Shown here: positions 1 to 8,340 of the stretch, piece by piece | Position numbering within the stretch: position 1 is the stretch's first letter | Layout: each line of letters starts with the position of its first letter | Source: Moraxellaceae bacterium | GTDB taxonomy: Bacteria; Pseudomonadota; Gammaproteobacteria; Pseudomonadales; Moraxellaceae | NCBI GenBank assembly: GCA_029237815.1 | Contig: JAQZBP010000005.1 | Span: forward strand, 1-64,000 | Reading direction: 5' to 3' | Length of the DNA: 64,000 nt | Program-made: the position numbers and the translations under genes | Notes under the pieces: generated by a model | Seen by the model: only the letters and a program-made list of their open reading frames with translations | Told to the model about the DNA's origin: nothing | Database searches by the model: none

Positions 1-1200
1 GAGGAACTGCAGGCCGCGGTTGGTGTACTTCTTGGCGATGGAAATCACGAGACGCAGGTTGGCCTCGACCATTTCCTTCTTGGCGCGGCGGGCCTTGGCC
101 TCGCCCACGCTCATGCGGCGGTTGATTTCCTTGATGTCGGCGATGGAGAGGCCGACCTCGTCCTCGATGGCGAGCAGGCGGCGCTGCGAACGCAGGATGT
201 CGTCACGGAACTGGTCGAGACCCTTGGCGAAAGGCTTCTTGGTCGCGATCTGCGCGTCCAGCCATTCGAGGTTGGTTTCGTTGCCCGGGAAATTCTCGAT
301 GAAGTGCTTGCGGTCCATGCGCGCGCGCTTCACGCAGGAGGCCATGATGGCGCGTTCCTGGGAGCGGATGTCGTCGAGCACGCTGCGGATGCCGCTGCTG
401 ATGCCTTCGAAGATGCGCGGCGTCAGCTTGAAGATGGTGAACTGCTCAGCCAGCTCTTCCACGTTCTTCTGGAAGGCCTTGCTCTCCGGACCGCTCTTCT
501 TCAGTGCGGCCTGGGTCTTGGCATAGCATTTCTTGAGGTTGTTGAAGCGTTCGGAGGCGAGCACGGGGTCGAGGCCGCCATCACCTTCTTCCTCGTCGTC
601 GTCGCCTTCGGCTTCTTCCTCTTCGACTTCCTCGGCTGCGGCGGCCTTGGCGCCGGGCTTGCCCTTGCCGGCCAGTTCGGCCAGCGCGACTTCATCGTCG
701 ACCACGGGCGGCGGCACGGCGGCATTGCCGTCGTCATCCGGATCCAGGTAGCCCGCGATGATGTCGGCGAGGCGGCGCTCGCCGGCCTCGAACTTGTCGA
801 ACTCCTCGATGACGCCTGCGACCGCACCCGGCCAGAAGGTCATGGAGTGCAGCACTTCGCGGATGCCTTCCTCGATGCGCTTGGCGATGGCGATTTCGCC
901 TTCGCGCGTCAGCAGCTCGACGGTGCCCATCTCGCGCATGTACATGCGCACGGCAGCGACGTCGTCGTCGGAGGCTTCCGGCTTCTCGTCGAGCAGCAGG
1001 TCGTCGGCCTCGGGGGCGCGCTCATGCACGGGGATGCCCAGGTCGTTGAGCATCTGGATGATGTCTTCGATCTGTTCCGTCTCGGTGACGGACTCGGGGA
1101 GGTGGTCGTTTACCTCGGCATAAGTGAGATATCCCTGCTCCTTGCCCTTGGCAATGAGCTCTTTCAGCTGGGATTTCTGCTTGTCTTTGTCGGTGCTCAT
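1..1200 (-). CDS. rpoD: RNA polymerase sigma factor RpoD (sigma-70), C-terminal part outside window
   Basis: Primary sigma factor that directs core RNA polymerase to housekeeping promoters. The first 400 codons are visible and the reading frame runs off the left edge, so regions 2.4-4 are missing. The N-terminus (MSTDKDKQKSQLKELIAKGK) matches region 1.1. Next come the region 1.2 segment around MYMRELGTVELLTREGE, a long acidic Glu/Asp-rich stretch in the non-conserved region, and the start of region 2 with NLRLVISIAKKYTNRGLQFL at the edge. The ATG is at 1198-1200. It is the last gene of the rpsU-yqeY-dnaG-rpoD block, 124 bases after dnaG, and a -10 hexamer in that gap suggests a promoter of its own. 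Confidence 0.97.
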   Translation of the reverse strand, partial: MSTDKDKQKSQLKELIAKGKEQGYLTYAEVNDHLPESVTETEQIEDIIQMLNDLGIPVHERAPEADDLLLDEKPEASDDDVAAVRMYMREMGTVELLTREGEIAIAKRIEEGIREVLHSMTFWPGAVAGVIEEFDKFEAGERRLADIIAGYLDPDDDGNAAVPPPVVDDEVALAELAGKGKPGAKAAAAEEVEEEEAEGDDDEEEGDGGLDPVLASERFNNLKKCYAKTQAALKKSGPESKAFQKNVEELAEQFTIFKLTPRIFEGISSGIRSVLDDIRSQERAIMASCVKRARMDRKHFIENFPGNETNLEWLDAQIATKKPFAKGLDQFRDDILRSQRRLLAIEDEVGLSIADIKEINRRMSVGEAKARRAKKEMVEANLRLVISIAKKYTNRGLQFL

Positions 1201-1235
1201 TCAGGCGCCTCGCGGTAAACGACGGGGGAAGGCAA

Positions 1236-1271
1236 GCGCGGGATTATAACGGCCGGGATAGGTGCCAGCCA
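1236..1271 (-). promoter_or_regulatory. Possible rpoD promoter (perfect -10 hexamer)
   Basis: Reading the minus strand, TATAAT lies at 1248-1243, about 43 bases before the rpoD start. The -35 region at 17-base spacing (1271-1266, TGGCTG) is a poor match to TTGACA. This is a candidate internal promoter in the dnaG-rpoD gap; E. coli has internal promoters for rpoD, though they lie inside dnaG. Confidence 0.4.
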
Positions 1272-1324
1272 GCGCGATTGTCGGTGTCAGGGTTAAGGGT
1301 GATATAGGTCCGGCACGGGGATTT

Positions 1325-3289
1325 TCAAGCCGTGGCGCCGGGCGAGTCGGGCAGCGCGCTGCGGCGCAGGCGCTCGATGTCGTTCTTGAGCTGCCTGAGC
1401 CTGGCCATGGCAGCAGCGATATCGGCCGGCTCCCGGGTAAGTCCCAGGCTCTCGGTGGTGGCGTGGAGCTCGCGCTCCAGCCCTTCCAGCTGCAGACCGC
1501 GCAAGGCGCCCTGCAGTTCCTGGTCCACCCCGGTGTGCGGGGTGAGGAATTCGCTGGCCGCCAGTTCCGCCAGCAGCTCGCCCTGCTCGGTGCCCTGCCA
1601 TATGCCTAACAGGGCGGGCGTGCTGATGCCGGGCTTTTCAAGCAGGAGGCCCACCAGCTGCACCAGCAGGGAGTGGTCGGCGAGGCCCCAGCCTGTAAGC
1701 TGCTCCGGCGAGGTCAGGCCGGCCTGTTTCGGGTCCTGTAGCAACAGTCGTACGGCGCGCTCTTCCAGACTGACCGAGGGCGGCCGCTGCCGGGGCGTGC
1801 GGCGGGGCCGCGGCTTGCCACGCTGGCCATCGCGACGCGGCCCTTTGCCGAAGGCGGGCGCGAAGTCGTCCTCGTCTCCGAAGTCGGGGGCGAAGCCGCC
1901 CTGCGGCAGGGAATCCTGGGCGCCGGCCGGGCGGGACTCGGGGCGAGCCGGCGGGCGCTCGCCGCGTACGGCCGCGAGCGGCGTGGTTTCCAGGACGGCC
2001 GCGCGCAAGGTCTCGGTTTCCAGGCGGGTCAGTTCGGCCAGCCGGCCAAGTAGCATTTCGCGATAGAGCCCGTCCGGCAGCGTGGCGATAAGTGGCTTGG
2101 CCAGAATGGCCAGGCGGCTGCGGCCTTCCAGGCTGTCGAGCTTGAGCCCCTCGCCGAGATGGCGCATCAGGAAGTCGGCCAGCGGCTCGGCTTCGTTCAC
2201 CATGCGGTCCACGAAGCGCTCCTTGCCCTCCTTGCGTACCAGGCTGTCCGGATCCTCGTCTGCCGGGAGGAAGAGGAAGCTGGCGCTCTTGCCGTCCTGC
2301 AGGGCGGGCAGTGCGGACTCCAGGGCGCGCCAGGCAGCCTTGCGGCCGGCGGCGTCGCCGTCGAAGCAGAACACGATTTCCGGCACCAGCCGGAACAGCC
2401 GCTCCACATGCGTCGTGCTGGTGGCTGTCCCCAGCGTGGCTACCGCGTAGGTGATTCCGTACTGGGCGAGCGCGACCACGTCCATGTAGCCCTCGACCAC
2501 GATCACCCGCTCGAGCTTGCCAGGGGCCTGCCGGGCCTCGTACAGGCCATAGAGTTCCTGGCCCTTGTGGAAGACCGGCGACTCGGGCGAATTGAGGTAC
2601 TTGGGCTTTTCATCGGTGAGCACGCGCCCGCCGAAGGCGATGACGCGGCCGCGGAAATCCCGGATCGGGAAGATCACCCGGTCGCGCATGGCGTCGTAGA
2701 CGCGGCTGGAATCCTCGCGCTGGATGACGAGGCCGGTGGCGAGCAGGGCCTTGCGCGCCTCGTCGTTGCTGCCCAGGGCGCCGAGCAGGTTGTCCCAGCC
2801 GGCCGGCGCGTATCCCAGCCGATAGTGCTTGGCGATTTCGCCGGTCAGGCCGCGCTTCTTGAAATAGGTGACGGCCTTGGTTTTATCGCGATGCGTGCGC
2901 AGTTGCTGCTCGAAATACTTCGCCGCCGCTTCGAGCTGGTCGTAGAGGCCCTGGTGGGATTCGCGCGGCGGCGCGTCGGGGTCGCGCGTGTCGGGGACGT
3001 CGAGGCCGGCGCGGCCGGCCAGGTCCTTCAGCGCATCCAGGAAGCCCTTGTGGTCGTACTCCATCACGAAGCTGACGGCGTTGCCGGAGGCGCCGCAGCC
3101 GAAGCAGTAATAGAACTGCTTCTCGCGGCTCACAGTGAAGGACGGCGTCTTCTCGCGGTGGAAAGGGCAGCAGGCGGAGTAGTTCTTGCCGGCCTTTTTC
3201 AGCTTCACCCGAGAATCGATGAGATCCACGATGTCCGTGCGCAGCAGGACGTCGTCGATGAAGGATTCGGGGATGCGGCCGTATGCCAT
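1325..3289 (-). CDS. dnaG: DNA primase
   Basis: Synthesises RNA primers at the replication fork with DnaB helicase. The 654-residue length is slightly above the usual 580-620. The N-terminal CHC2 zinc-binding domain is complete: CPFH at 41-44 and CFGC at 62-65. The central RNA polymerase/TOPRIM core includes EGYMDVVALAQYGI and FDGDAAGRKAAWRA. A Pro/Arg-rich linker follows at roughly residues 430-500, and then the C-terminal helicase-binding region. Start is the ATG at 3287-3289 (MAYGRIPESF), the usual DnaG N-terminus. It lies between yqeY and rpoD, as in the classical macromolecular-synthesis operon. Confidence 0.98.
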   Translation of the reverse strand: MAYGRIPESFIDDVLLRTDIVDLIDSRVKLKKAGKNYSACCPFHREKTPSFTVSREKQFYYCFGCGASGNAVSFVMEYDHKGFLDALKDLAGRAGLDVPDTRDPDAPPRESHQGLYDQLEAAAKYFEQQLRTHRDKTKAVTYFKKRGLTGEIAKHYRLGYAPAGWDNLLGALGSNDEARKALLATGLVIQREDSSRVYDAMRDRVIFPIRDFRGRVIAFGGRVLTDEKPKYLNSPESPVFHKGQELYGLYEARQAPGKLERVIVVEGYMDVVALAQYGITYAVATLGTATSTTHVERLFRLVPEIVFCFDGDAAGRKAAWRALESALPALQDGKSASFLFLPADEDPDSLVRKEGKERFVDRMVNEAEPLADFLMRHLGEGLKLDSLEGRSRLAILAKPLIATLPDGLYREMLLGRLAELTRLETETLRAAVLETTPLAAVRGERPPARPESRPAGAQDSLPQGGFAPDFGDEDDFAPAFGKGPRRDGQRGKPRPRRTPRQRPPSVSLEERAVRLLLQDPKQAGLTSPEQLTGWGLADHSLLVQLVGLLLEKPGISTPALLGIWQGTEQGELLAELAASEFLTPHTGVDQELQGALRGLQLEGLERELHATTESLGLTREPADIAAAMARLRQLKNDIERLRRSALPDSPGATA

Positions 3290-3346
3290 GGCAGGATTCG
3301 CGCAACGCTGTGGGATCGGGAAAGCCTACCCCACCGGGGACGGATG

Positions 3347-3370
3347 CTCACGCCGGAAAACCGGCGTGAG
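3347..3370. other. Perfect 10-bp inverted repeat in the yqeY-dnaG gap
   Basis: CTCACGCCGG, AAAA, CCGGCGTGAG: a perfect stem with a four-base loop. There is no T-run on either side, so it is not a standard intrinsic terminator. It sits between yqeY and dnaG, 57 bases before the dnaG start in the direction of transcription, where it could act as an mRNA processing or stabilising hairpin. Confidence 0.6.
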
Positions 3371-3412
3371 GAGAGTGGCTGGACGGGCCTCTGAGCGGGC
3401 TGGGCCTGGGCC

Positions 3413-3859
3413 TCAGCCCAGGCGGGCCTTCACCTTTTGCGAGACGGCGCCGGTGTCGGCACGGCCGGTCAGCTTCGGGCGCAGCAGGTTCATGACCTTG
3501 CCCATGTCGCGGGCGGAGGCGGCGCCGGTCTCGGCGATGACCTCGGTGATCAGGGCATCGATCTCGGCGTCGGAAAGCTGCGCCGGCAGGAAGGATTGCA
3601 GCACGACGATCTCGGCGTTTTCCTTGGCGGCCAGCTCGGGGCGGCCGCCGGCCTCGAAGGCGGTGGCGGACTCGCGGCGCGACTTGACCAGCTTTTCCAG
3701 CGTGGCCAGCACGCGGGCGTCGTCGAGTTCGACACGTTCGTCGACTTCGATCTGCTTGAGGGCGGCGGTGGCCATGCGGATCACGCCGAGGCGGTCCTTG
3801 TCCTGGGCGCGCATGGCGTCCCTCATGGCGTCCATCAGCTTGGCTTTGAGTTCCGACAT
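3413..3859 (-). CDS. yqeY: GatB/YqeY domain protein
   Basis: Small helical protein of 148 residues resembling the tRNA-binding tail of the GatB amidotransferase subunit; its cellular role is not firmly established. Family features are the N-terminal MSELKAKLMDAMRDAMRAQD, RLGVIRMATAALKQIEVDER and the C-terminal ARDMGKVMNLLRPKLTGRAD. The ATG at 3857-3859 is chosen because GGGAGGT lies just upstream on the coding strand; an upstream in-frame start at 3952 would add 31 unrelated residues. It sits between rpsU and dnaG, a common gammaproteobacterial arrangement. Confidence 0.93.
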   Translation of the reverse strand: MSELKAKLMDAMRDAMRAQDKDRLGVIRMATAALKQIEVDERVELDDARVLATLEKLVKSRRESATAFEAGGRPELAAKENAEIVVLQSFLPAQLSDAEIDALITEVIAETGAASARDMGKVMNLLRPKLTGRADTGAVSQKVKARLG

Positions 3860-3936
3860 GACGGTACCTCCCGGGTCTGGTGGCAGGTGGAGGCTAGGCC
3901 CCTTGGCGAGGGCGGGGAACCCCACCGGATCCCCAA

Positions 3937-3967
3937 AAACGAAAAGCGGCACCTTAAGTGCCGCTTT
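3937..3967 (-). terminator. Intrinsic terminator downstream of rpsU
   Basis: On the minus strand AAAGCGGCAC pairs with GTGCCGCTTT, and the stem is followed by TTTTCGTTTTT. It lies 39 bases past the rpsU stop. A partial terminator between rpsU and dnaG is a known feature of this operon in E. coli and would let S21 be made in excess over primase. Confidence 0.8.
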
Positions 3968-4005
3968 AGCGCCAGCCGACGGGCGGCTGGGAGACTGACC
4001 GACTC

Positions 4006-4221
4006 TTAGTAGAGGCGGGTGGTCTTCATGTTTTCGCGTGCCAGCTTCTTGGCGTGACGCTTGACGGCAGCAGCAGCCTTGCGCTTGCGCTCCTGGGTCG
4101 GCTTCTCGTAGAACTCGCGCTTGCGCACGTCGGCCAGGACGCCGGCCTTTTCGCAGGAACGCTTGAAGCGACGCAGGGCAACGTCAAACGGTTCGCCTTC
4201 TTTAACTTTCACAGCCGGCAT
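4006..4221 (-). CDS. rpsU: 30S ribosomal protein S21
   Basis: Small basic ribosomal protein of 71 residues that helps mRNA engage the 30S subunit. The sequence is a full S21: [20 protein letters not shown], then [20 protein letters not shown] and a Lys/Arg-rich C-terminus ending TTRLY. It is the first gene of the minus-strand macromolecular-synthesis block, has a good sigma-70 promoter upstream and a terminator downstream. The start at 4219-4221 is the only sensible ATG. Confidence 0.99.
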   Translation of the reverse strand: MPAVKVKEGEPFDVALRRFKRSCEKAGVLADVRKREFYEKPTQERKRKAAAAVKRHAKKLARENMKTTRLY

Positions 4222-4280
4222 TCAGCTCACCTCAGAATCTTTACTGTTTAGGGCCCGGCAGGAGCGGGTCCCCGGACAAG

Positions 4281-4316
4281 GGCGCCGATTCTAGCCACTC
4301 TGCCGTGCCCTGCCAA
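4281..4316 (-). promoter_or_regulatory. Sigma-70 promoter for rpsU
   Basis: Minus strand: TTGGCA (4316-4311), a 17-base spacer, TAGAAT (4293-4288). Transcription would start near 4281, giving a leader of about 60 bases before the rpsU ATG. It lies in the rpsU-tsaD divergent gap (4222-4393). Confidence 0.75.
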
Positions 4317-4393
4317 CCCCCGGCTGGCCCTGATTTCCAGACCCCGCTAAGATGCCGGCCCTCCCCGAATCCCTCCCGAAGCCGGTGGCTGTC

Positions 4394-5413
4394 ATGCGTG
4401 TACTGGGTATCGAAACCTCCTGCGACGAGACTGGCGTCGCCGTCTACGACAGCGACCGGGGCCTGCTGGCGCACCGGCTCTATAGCCAGATCGACCTGCA
4501 TGCTGATTATGGTGGCGTCGTTCCGGAGCTGGCCTCCCGCGACCATGTACGCAAGCTGATTCCCCTGCTGAGAGAGCTTCTGGCCGAGGCGGGCACCTCG
4601 CTCGCAGAGCTGGAAGGCGTGGCCTATACAGCGGGTCCGGGTCTCGCGGGTGCACTCATGGTAGGTGCCGTATTCGGCCGCAGCTTGGCCTGGAGCCTGG
4701 GAGTACCGGCCGTCGGCGTGCATCACATGGAAGGGCATCTGCTGGCGCCCATGCTGGAGCCCAACCCGCCGGGCTTCCCGTTCATTGCCCTGTTGGTGTC
4801 CGGTGGGCATACCCAGCTCATGCGTGTGGATGGCATCGGCCGCTACCAGCTTCTCGGCGAATCCATCGACGATGCGGCCGGCGAGGCCTTCGACAAGGTC
4901 GCCAAAATGCTCCGGCTGGATTATCCGGGCGGCCCGGCCGTGGCGAAGCTCGCTGAGGGCGGGGACCCGCAGCGTTTCGATTTCCCGCGACCCATGCTCG
5001 ATCGTCCCGGTCTCGACTTTTCGTTCAGCGGCCTCAAGACCTCCGTCATGAATGCCCTCAACACCACGTCGGACTACCCGCAGAAGCCGGCTGACATCGC
5101 GGCGAGCTTCCAGGCCGCCGCCGTGGATACGCTGGCGCGCAAGTGCGAGCGCGCCCTGAAGGAGACCGGCGTGAAGCGTCTTGTCGTGGCCGGCGGTGTC
5201 AGTGCCAACCGGCTGCTGCGCACCCGGCTGGCCGAAATGACCGCGCGGCGCCGGGCGGACGTGTTCTATCCGGCGCTGCCGTTCTGTACCGACAACGGTG
5301 CCATGATCGCCTTCGCCGGCTGCCAGCGCTTGCTGGCCGGAGAGCAGCAGGGCATGGGCATCACCGTGCGCGCACGCTGGCCCATGACCGAGCTGCAGGC
5401 CCCCGGGCAGTGA
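4394..5413 (+). CDS. tsaD: tRNA N6-adenosine threonylcarbamoyltransferase
   Basis: Transfers the threonylcarbamoyl group from threonylcarbamoyl-AMP to A37 of ANN-decoding tRNAs, acting with TsaB and TsaE. The protein has 339 residues, the usual length. Motifs include [17 protein letters not shown] at the N-terminus, the metal-binding HHMEGH, the glycine loop [21 protein letters not shown] and [11 protein letters not shown]. The ATG at 4394 gives the standard [12 protein letters not shown] start; an in-frame ATG at 4352 would add 14 unrelated residues. It is divergent from rpsU, a very common arrangement, and ends in a terminator shared with plsY. Confidence 0.98.
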   Translation: MRVLGIETSCDETGVAVYDSDRGLLAHRLYSQIDLHADYGGVVPELASRDHVRKLIPLLRELLAEAGTSLAELEGVAYTAGPGLAGALMVGAVFGRSLAWSLGVPAVGVHHMEGHLLAPMLEPNPPGFPFIALLVSGGHTQLMRVDGIGRYQLLGESIDDAAGEAFDKVAKMLRLDYPGGPAVAKLAEGGDPQRFDFPRPMLDRPGLDFSFSGLKTSVMNALNTTSDYPQKPADIAASFQAAAVDTLARKCERALKETGVKRLVVAGGVSANRLLRTRLAEMTARRRADVFYPALPFCTDNGAMIAFAGCQRLLAGEQQGMGITVRARWPMTELQAPGQ

Positions 5414-5432
5414 GGCAACGCAACTCCCGGCA

Positions 5433-5466
5433 ATAAAAAAGCCCGCGCTATGCGGGCTTTTTTATT
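5433..5466. terminator. Bidirectional terminator between tsaD and plsY
   Basis: AAAAAAGCCCGC, loop GCTA, GCGGGCTTTTTT: a GC stem flanked by A- and T-runs, so it can stop transcription from both convergent genes. Confidence 0.92.
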
Positions 5467-5480
5467 GGGGCTACGAGGCG

Positions 5481-6089
5481 TCAGGCGTCCGCCTTCTTCT
5501 GCCCGAAGCGGCGCTCCTGGCCCCGGATCAGCGCGCGGATGTTGGAGTGGTGGCGCAGCAGCAGCACGACGCTCATCAGCGTCACGCCGATCAGGTAAGG
5601 CTCGGCCATGTAGGAGCAGATGAACGGTGCGGCGGCGAAGCTCACGATGGAGCCCAGCGAGGAGATGCGGCTGGCGCCAAAGGTGATCAGCCACAGGCCG
5701 ATGACGGCAAGCCCGAGCGGCCAGTACAGCACGAGCAGGATGCCGAGTGCGGTGGCCACGCCCTTGCCGCCCTGGAAGCCGAAGAACACCGGGAAGAGGT
5801 GGCCGAGAAAGGCGGCGAATCCGATGCCGGCAAGCCAGGGCGCCGACAGGCCCAGTCCGTACTTGGCGATCAGCACCGGTATCACGCCTTTCAGCATGTC
5901 GCCGATCAGGGTGATGATGGCCGGGCCTTTGCCGCCGAGGCGCAGAACATTGGTGGCACCCGGATTGTTGGAGCCTTCGGCCCGCGGGTCGGGCAGGCCG
6001 AGCAGCTGGCAAACAATGACGGCTGTGGAGACAGAGCCCAGCAGATAGGCGAAAATCAGCGTCCCTATGGCGACCAGGTCGAGCGGCAT
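5481..6089 (-). CDS. plsY: Glycerol-3-phosphate acyltransferase PlsY
   Basis: Inner-membrane enzyme that acylates glycerol 3-phosphate with acyl-phosphate, the first step of phospholipid synthesis. Its 202 residues match the family, with several hydrophobic segments. Conserved motifs: GSVSTAVIVCQLLGLPDPR near the N-terminus, SNNPGATNVLR, GHLFPVFFGFQGGKGVATALG, and a charged C-terminus. The ATG is at 6087-6089. It converges on tsaD and diverges from folB, as in many gammaproteobacteria. A TAGAAT hexamer at 6128-6123 on the minus strand is a candidate -10. Confidence 0.96.
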   Translation of the reverse strand: MPLDLVAIGTLIFAYLLGSVSTAVIVCQLLGLPDPRAEGSNNPGATNVLRLGGKGPAIITLIGDMLKGVIPVLIAKYGLGLSAPWLAGIGFAAFLGHLFPVFFGFQGGKGVATALGILLVLYWPLGLAVIGLWLITFGASRISSLGSIVSFAAAPFICSYMAEPYLIGVTLMSVVLLLRHHSNIRALIRGQERRFGQKKADA

Positions 6090-6202
6090 CGGACAGTCCC
6101 TGTGCGGATAACGGATGCTCTGATTCTAGGGGCTGAATTCCTGCAAGTCTTGCCTGTTTCCCCGGTATTCATTTTCCGGTCTGTCCCTTCTACGAGGCCC
6201 GC

Positions 6203-6559
6203 ATGGACATCGTTTACATACGCGATCTCAAGATCGAAACCGTCATCGGCATCTTCGACTGGGAGCGCCGCATCCGCCAGACCGTGAGTCTCGACCTGGA
6301 GATGGCGACGGATATCCGGAAGGCCGCCGCCAGCGACGACATCAAGGATGCCCTTGATTACAAGTCGGTGGCCAAGCGCCTGATCGCCTTTGTGGAAGGC
6401 TCCGAGTTCCTGCTGGTGGAAACGCTGGCCGAGAAGATCGCCGGCATCGTGCGCGAAGAGTTTGGCGTCCCCTGGTTGCGCCTGCAGCTCTCGAAGCCGG
6501 GCGCCGTGCGCGGCGCGCAGGACGTCGGGGTCATCATCGAGCGGGGTGAGAAACCCTGA
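6203..6559 (+). CDS. folB: Dihydroneopterin aldolase
   Basis: Cleaves 7,8-dihydroneopterin to 6-hydroxymethyl-7,8-dihydropterin and glycolaldehyde in folate synthesis. The 118-residue length is normal. MDIVYIRDLKIETVIGIFDW holds the pterin-binding start, ETLAEKIA the conserved Glu region, and LSKPGAVRGA the catalytic Lys loop. The stop overlaps the folK start by one base, so the next pathway enzyme is translationally coupled. Confidence 0.96.
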   Translation: MDIVYIRDLKIETVIGIFDWERRIRQTVSLDLEMATDIRKAAASDDIKDALDYKSVAKRLIAFVEGSEFLLVETLAEKIAGIVREEFGVPWLRLQLSKPGAVRGAQDVGVIIERGEKP

Positions 6560-7065
6560 TGCCCCGCGTGTACCTCAGCCTGGGCAGCAACATCGACCGC
6601 GAGCAGAACCTGCGCGGTGCCCTGCGCGACCTGGAGCGGCTCTACGGCGACCTGCTCGTGTCCACCGTCTACGAAAGCGAGGCGGTCGGCTTCGATGGCG
6701 ACAACTTCTACAACCTCGTCGTGGGCCTGGATACCGACAAAACCATCGGCGAGCTGGTGGCCGAGTTGCGCGCCGTCGAGGATGCGCATGGTCGTGTGCG
6801 CGGCTGCCCCAAGTTCTCGGCACGTACGCTCGACATCGACATCCTCACCTACGGAAATGCCTGCGGCGAGATCGACGGCGTGCAGCTGCCGCGCGATGAA
6901 ATCCTCAAGAACGCTTTCGTTTTGCAGCCCCTGGCCGACATCGCCCCCGGCGACCGTCATCCCGAAACCGTACGTCCCTATGCCGAGCACTGGGAAGCCT
7001 ATGATCACAGCCGGCAGAAGCTGTGGCCGATCGATTTCACCTTCGACAGCGACGAGGAGCAGTAG
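6559..7065 (+). CDS. folK: 2-amino-4-hydroxy-6-hydroxymethyldihydropteridine pyrophosphokinase
   Basis: Transfers pyrophosphate from ATP to 6-hydroxymethyl-dihydropterin, the step after FolB. The protein has 168 residues. Motifs: VYLSLGSNIDREQNL at the N-terminus, YESEAVGFDGDNFYN, and FSARTLDIDILTYG, where the DxD pair binds Mg2+. LPRDEILKNAFVLQPLADIAPG is the usual PRD...R..VL.PL..I.P stretch, slightly varied. It is followed immediately by a thioesterase gene. Confidence 0.95.
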   Translation: MPRVYLSLGSNIDREQNLRGALRDLERLYGDLLVSTVYESEAVGFDGDNFYNLVVGLDTDKTIGELVAELRAVEDAHGRVRGCPKFSARTLDIDILTYGNACGEIDGVQLPRDEILKNAFVLQPLADIAPGDRHPETVRPYAEHWEAYDHSRQKLWPIDFTFDSDEEQ

Positions 7066-7467
7066 ATGTTTTTCATGAGGGTCACGCCGCGCTTTTATGA
7101 AACCGATGCGCTCGGCCACATCAACAACACGGTGCTGTCGAACTGGTTCGAGGCCTCGCGTGAGCCGGTGTTCCGCCTGTTCAATCCGACGCTCTCCCTC
7201 CGCGAGTGGAACCTGATCCTGGCGCGCGTGGAGATCGACTACGTGGCGCAGACGCACTACGGCAAGGAAGTAGAGGTGCGTAGCTGGATCGGCCGTATCG
7301 GCAACTCCTCCTTTGTGGTGGAGCAGGAGGCCTGGCAGGAAGGCGTGTGCGTCGCGCGCGGCAAGGCGGTGCAGGTGTTCTTCAACTACGCCACGCAGAA
7401 GAGCGAGGCGATTCCGGCGGACTATCGCGAGATGCTGCAGGAGCACGTGGCGGCTGCCGCGGTATAA
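7066..7467 (+). CDS. Acyl-CoA thioesterase, 4HBT hotdog family
   Basis: A 133-residue single hotdog-fold protein. TDALGHINNTVLSNWFEA carries the catalytic Asp and the HINN signature of 4-hydroxybenzoyl-CoA/YbgC-type thioesterases. ARVEIDYVAQTHYGKEVEV and KAVQVFFNY fit the rest of the fold. The ATG directly abuts the folK stop with GAGGAG upstream, so it is co-transcribed with folB-folK. The natural substrate cannot be read from sequence, and a role in folate synthesis is not implied by position alone. Confidence 0.85.
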   Translation: MFFMRVTPRFYETDALGHINNTVLSNWFEASREPVFRLFNPTLSLREWNLILARVEIDYVAQTHYGKEVEVRSWIGRIGNSSFVVEQEAWQEGVCVARGKAVQVFFNYATQKSEAIPADYREMLQEHVAAAAV

Positions 7468-7475
7468 GCCCGGTG

Positions 7476-7507
7476 AAAAAAACGGCCGCTTTCGCGGCCT
7501 TTTTTAT
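7476..7507. terminator. Intrinsic terminator after folB-folK-thioesterase
   Basis: AAAAAAACGGCCGC, loop TTTC, GCGGCCTTTTTTT. It starts 9 bases after the thioesterase stop and has A/T-runs on both sides, so it could also serve the convergent pteridine reductase gene. Confidence 0.92.
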
Positions 7508-7599
7508 TTTCTGTCAGGACGTGCATGCCTTGCGGCATCCGGGCAGGAAATTCGCCGATCGGCGCCAAAATTTCAGCCAGCGGAAGGAGGCCTGCACGA

Positions 7600-8340
7600 T
7601 CAAAGGCTGCGGCCACCATCCACCGCGAGGATCTGGCCGGTGATGTAGGGCGCATCTTCGAGAAGGAACGCAATGGTGTGTGCAATGTCGGCGGGTTCGC
7701 CCAGGCGCTGCAGCGGAATGCCGGCAAGGATTTCCGCCTGCATGGCGGCGTCGGGCTCGGCATTGCCGGGCCAGAGTATGGCGCCCGGCGCCACGCCGTT
7801 CACTCGCACGTCCGGTGCCAGCTCCTTCGCCAGCGACAGCGTGAGCATGCTGTTCGCCGCCTTGGCCATGCAGTACACCGTATGCTGGCGCAGTGGACGC
7901 TCGGCGTGGATGTCGATCAGGTTGACGATGGCCCCGCGCCAGCGACGCAGCGCAGGGGCGAGTGCCTGCGAAAGAAAGAATGGCGCGCGCGCATTGCTGG
8001 CGAAAAGGTCGTCCCACTGCGCAGCAGTCGTGTCGCCTACTGGCGTGGGATAGAAGCTGGAGGCATTGTTCACGAGCGCGTCGATGCGGCCCCATGCCGA
8101 CTCGGCGGCTTGCGCCAGCTGCGTCACGTCCTCATCGCGGGCAAGATCCGCGTGCAGCACGCGGCAGGAGTCCGCGCGTAGCGCGTTGAGCTCGGTGGCA
8201 AGGGACGTGGCCTGCTCGCGCGAGTGACGGCAGTGCAGCAGCACGCGCCAGCCGTTGCCATGCAGGCGACGCGCCGTGGCGGCGCCGAGACGCTGCGCCG
8301 CCCCGGTGATCAGCACGACTCTGGCGTCAGCGGTCGGCAT
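7600..8340 (-). CDS. Pteridine reductase (short-chain dehydrogenase)
   Basis: NADPH-dependent SDR of 246 residues. The cofactor loop reads [15 protein letters not shown], the TGxxxRxG form typical of PTR1/FolM pteridine reductases rather than the usual TGxxxGx[10 protein letters not shown] and the catalytic YCMAKAA (YxxxK) follow, then [12 protein letters not shown] and the C-terminal [13 protein letters not shown]. The likely role is reduction of dihydrobiopterin or dihydrofolate, which fits the neighbouring folB/folK. The ATG at 8338-8340 overlaps the 3' end of cca by 14 bases, so the two genes form a unit. Upstream in-frame starts would run through cca. Confidence 0.85.
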   Translation of the reverse strand: MPTADARVVLITGAAQRLGAATARRLHGNGWRVLLHCRHSREQATSLATELNALRADSCRVLHADLARDEDVTQLAQAAESAWGRIDALVNNASSFYPTPVGDTTAAQWDDLFASNARAPFFLSQALAPALRRWRGAIVNLIDIHAERPLRQHTVYCMAKAANSMLTLSLAKELAPDVRVNGVAPGAILWPGNAEPDAAMQAEILAGIPLQRLGEPADIAHTIAFLLEDAPYITGQILAVDGGRSL

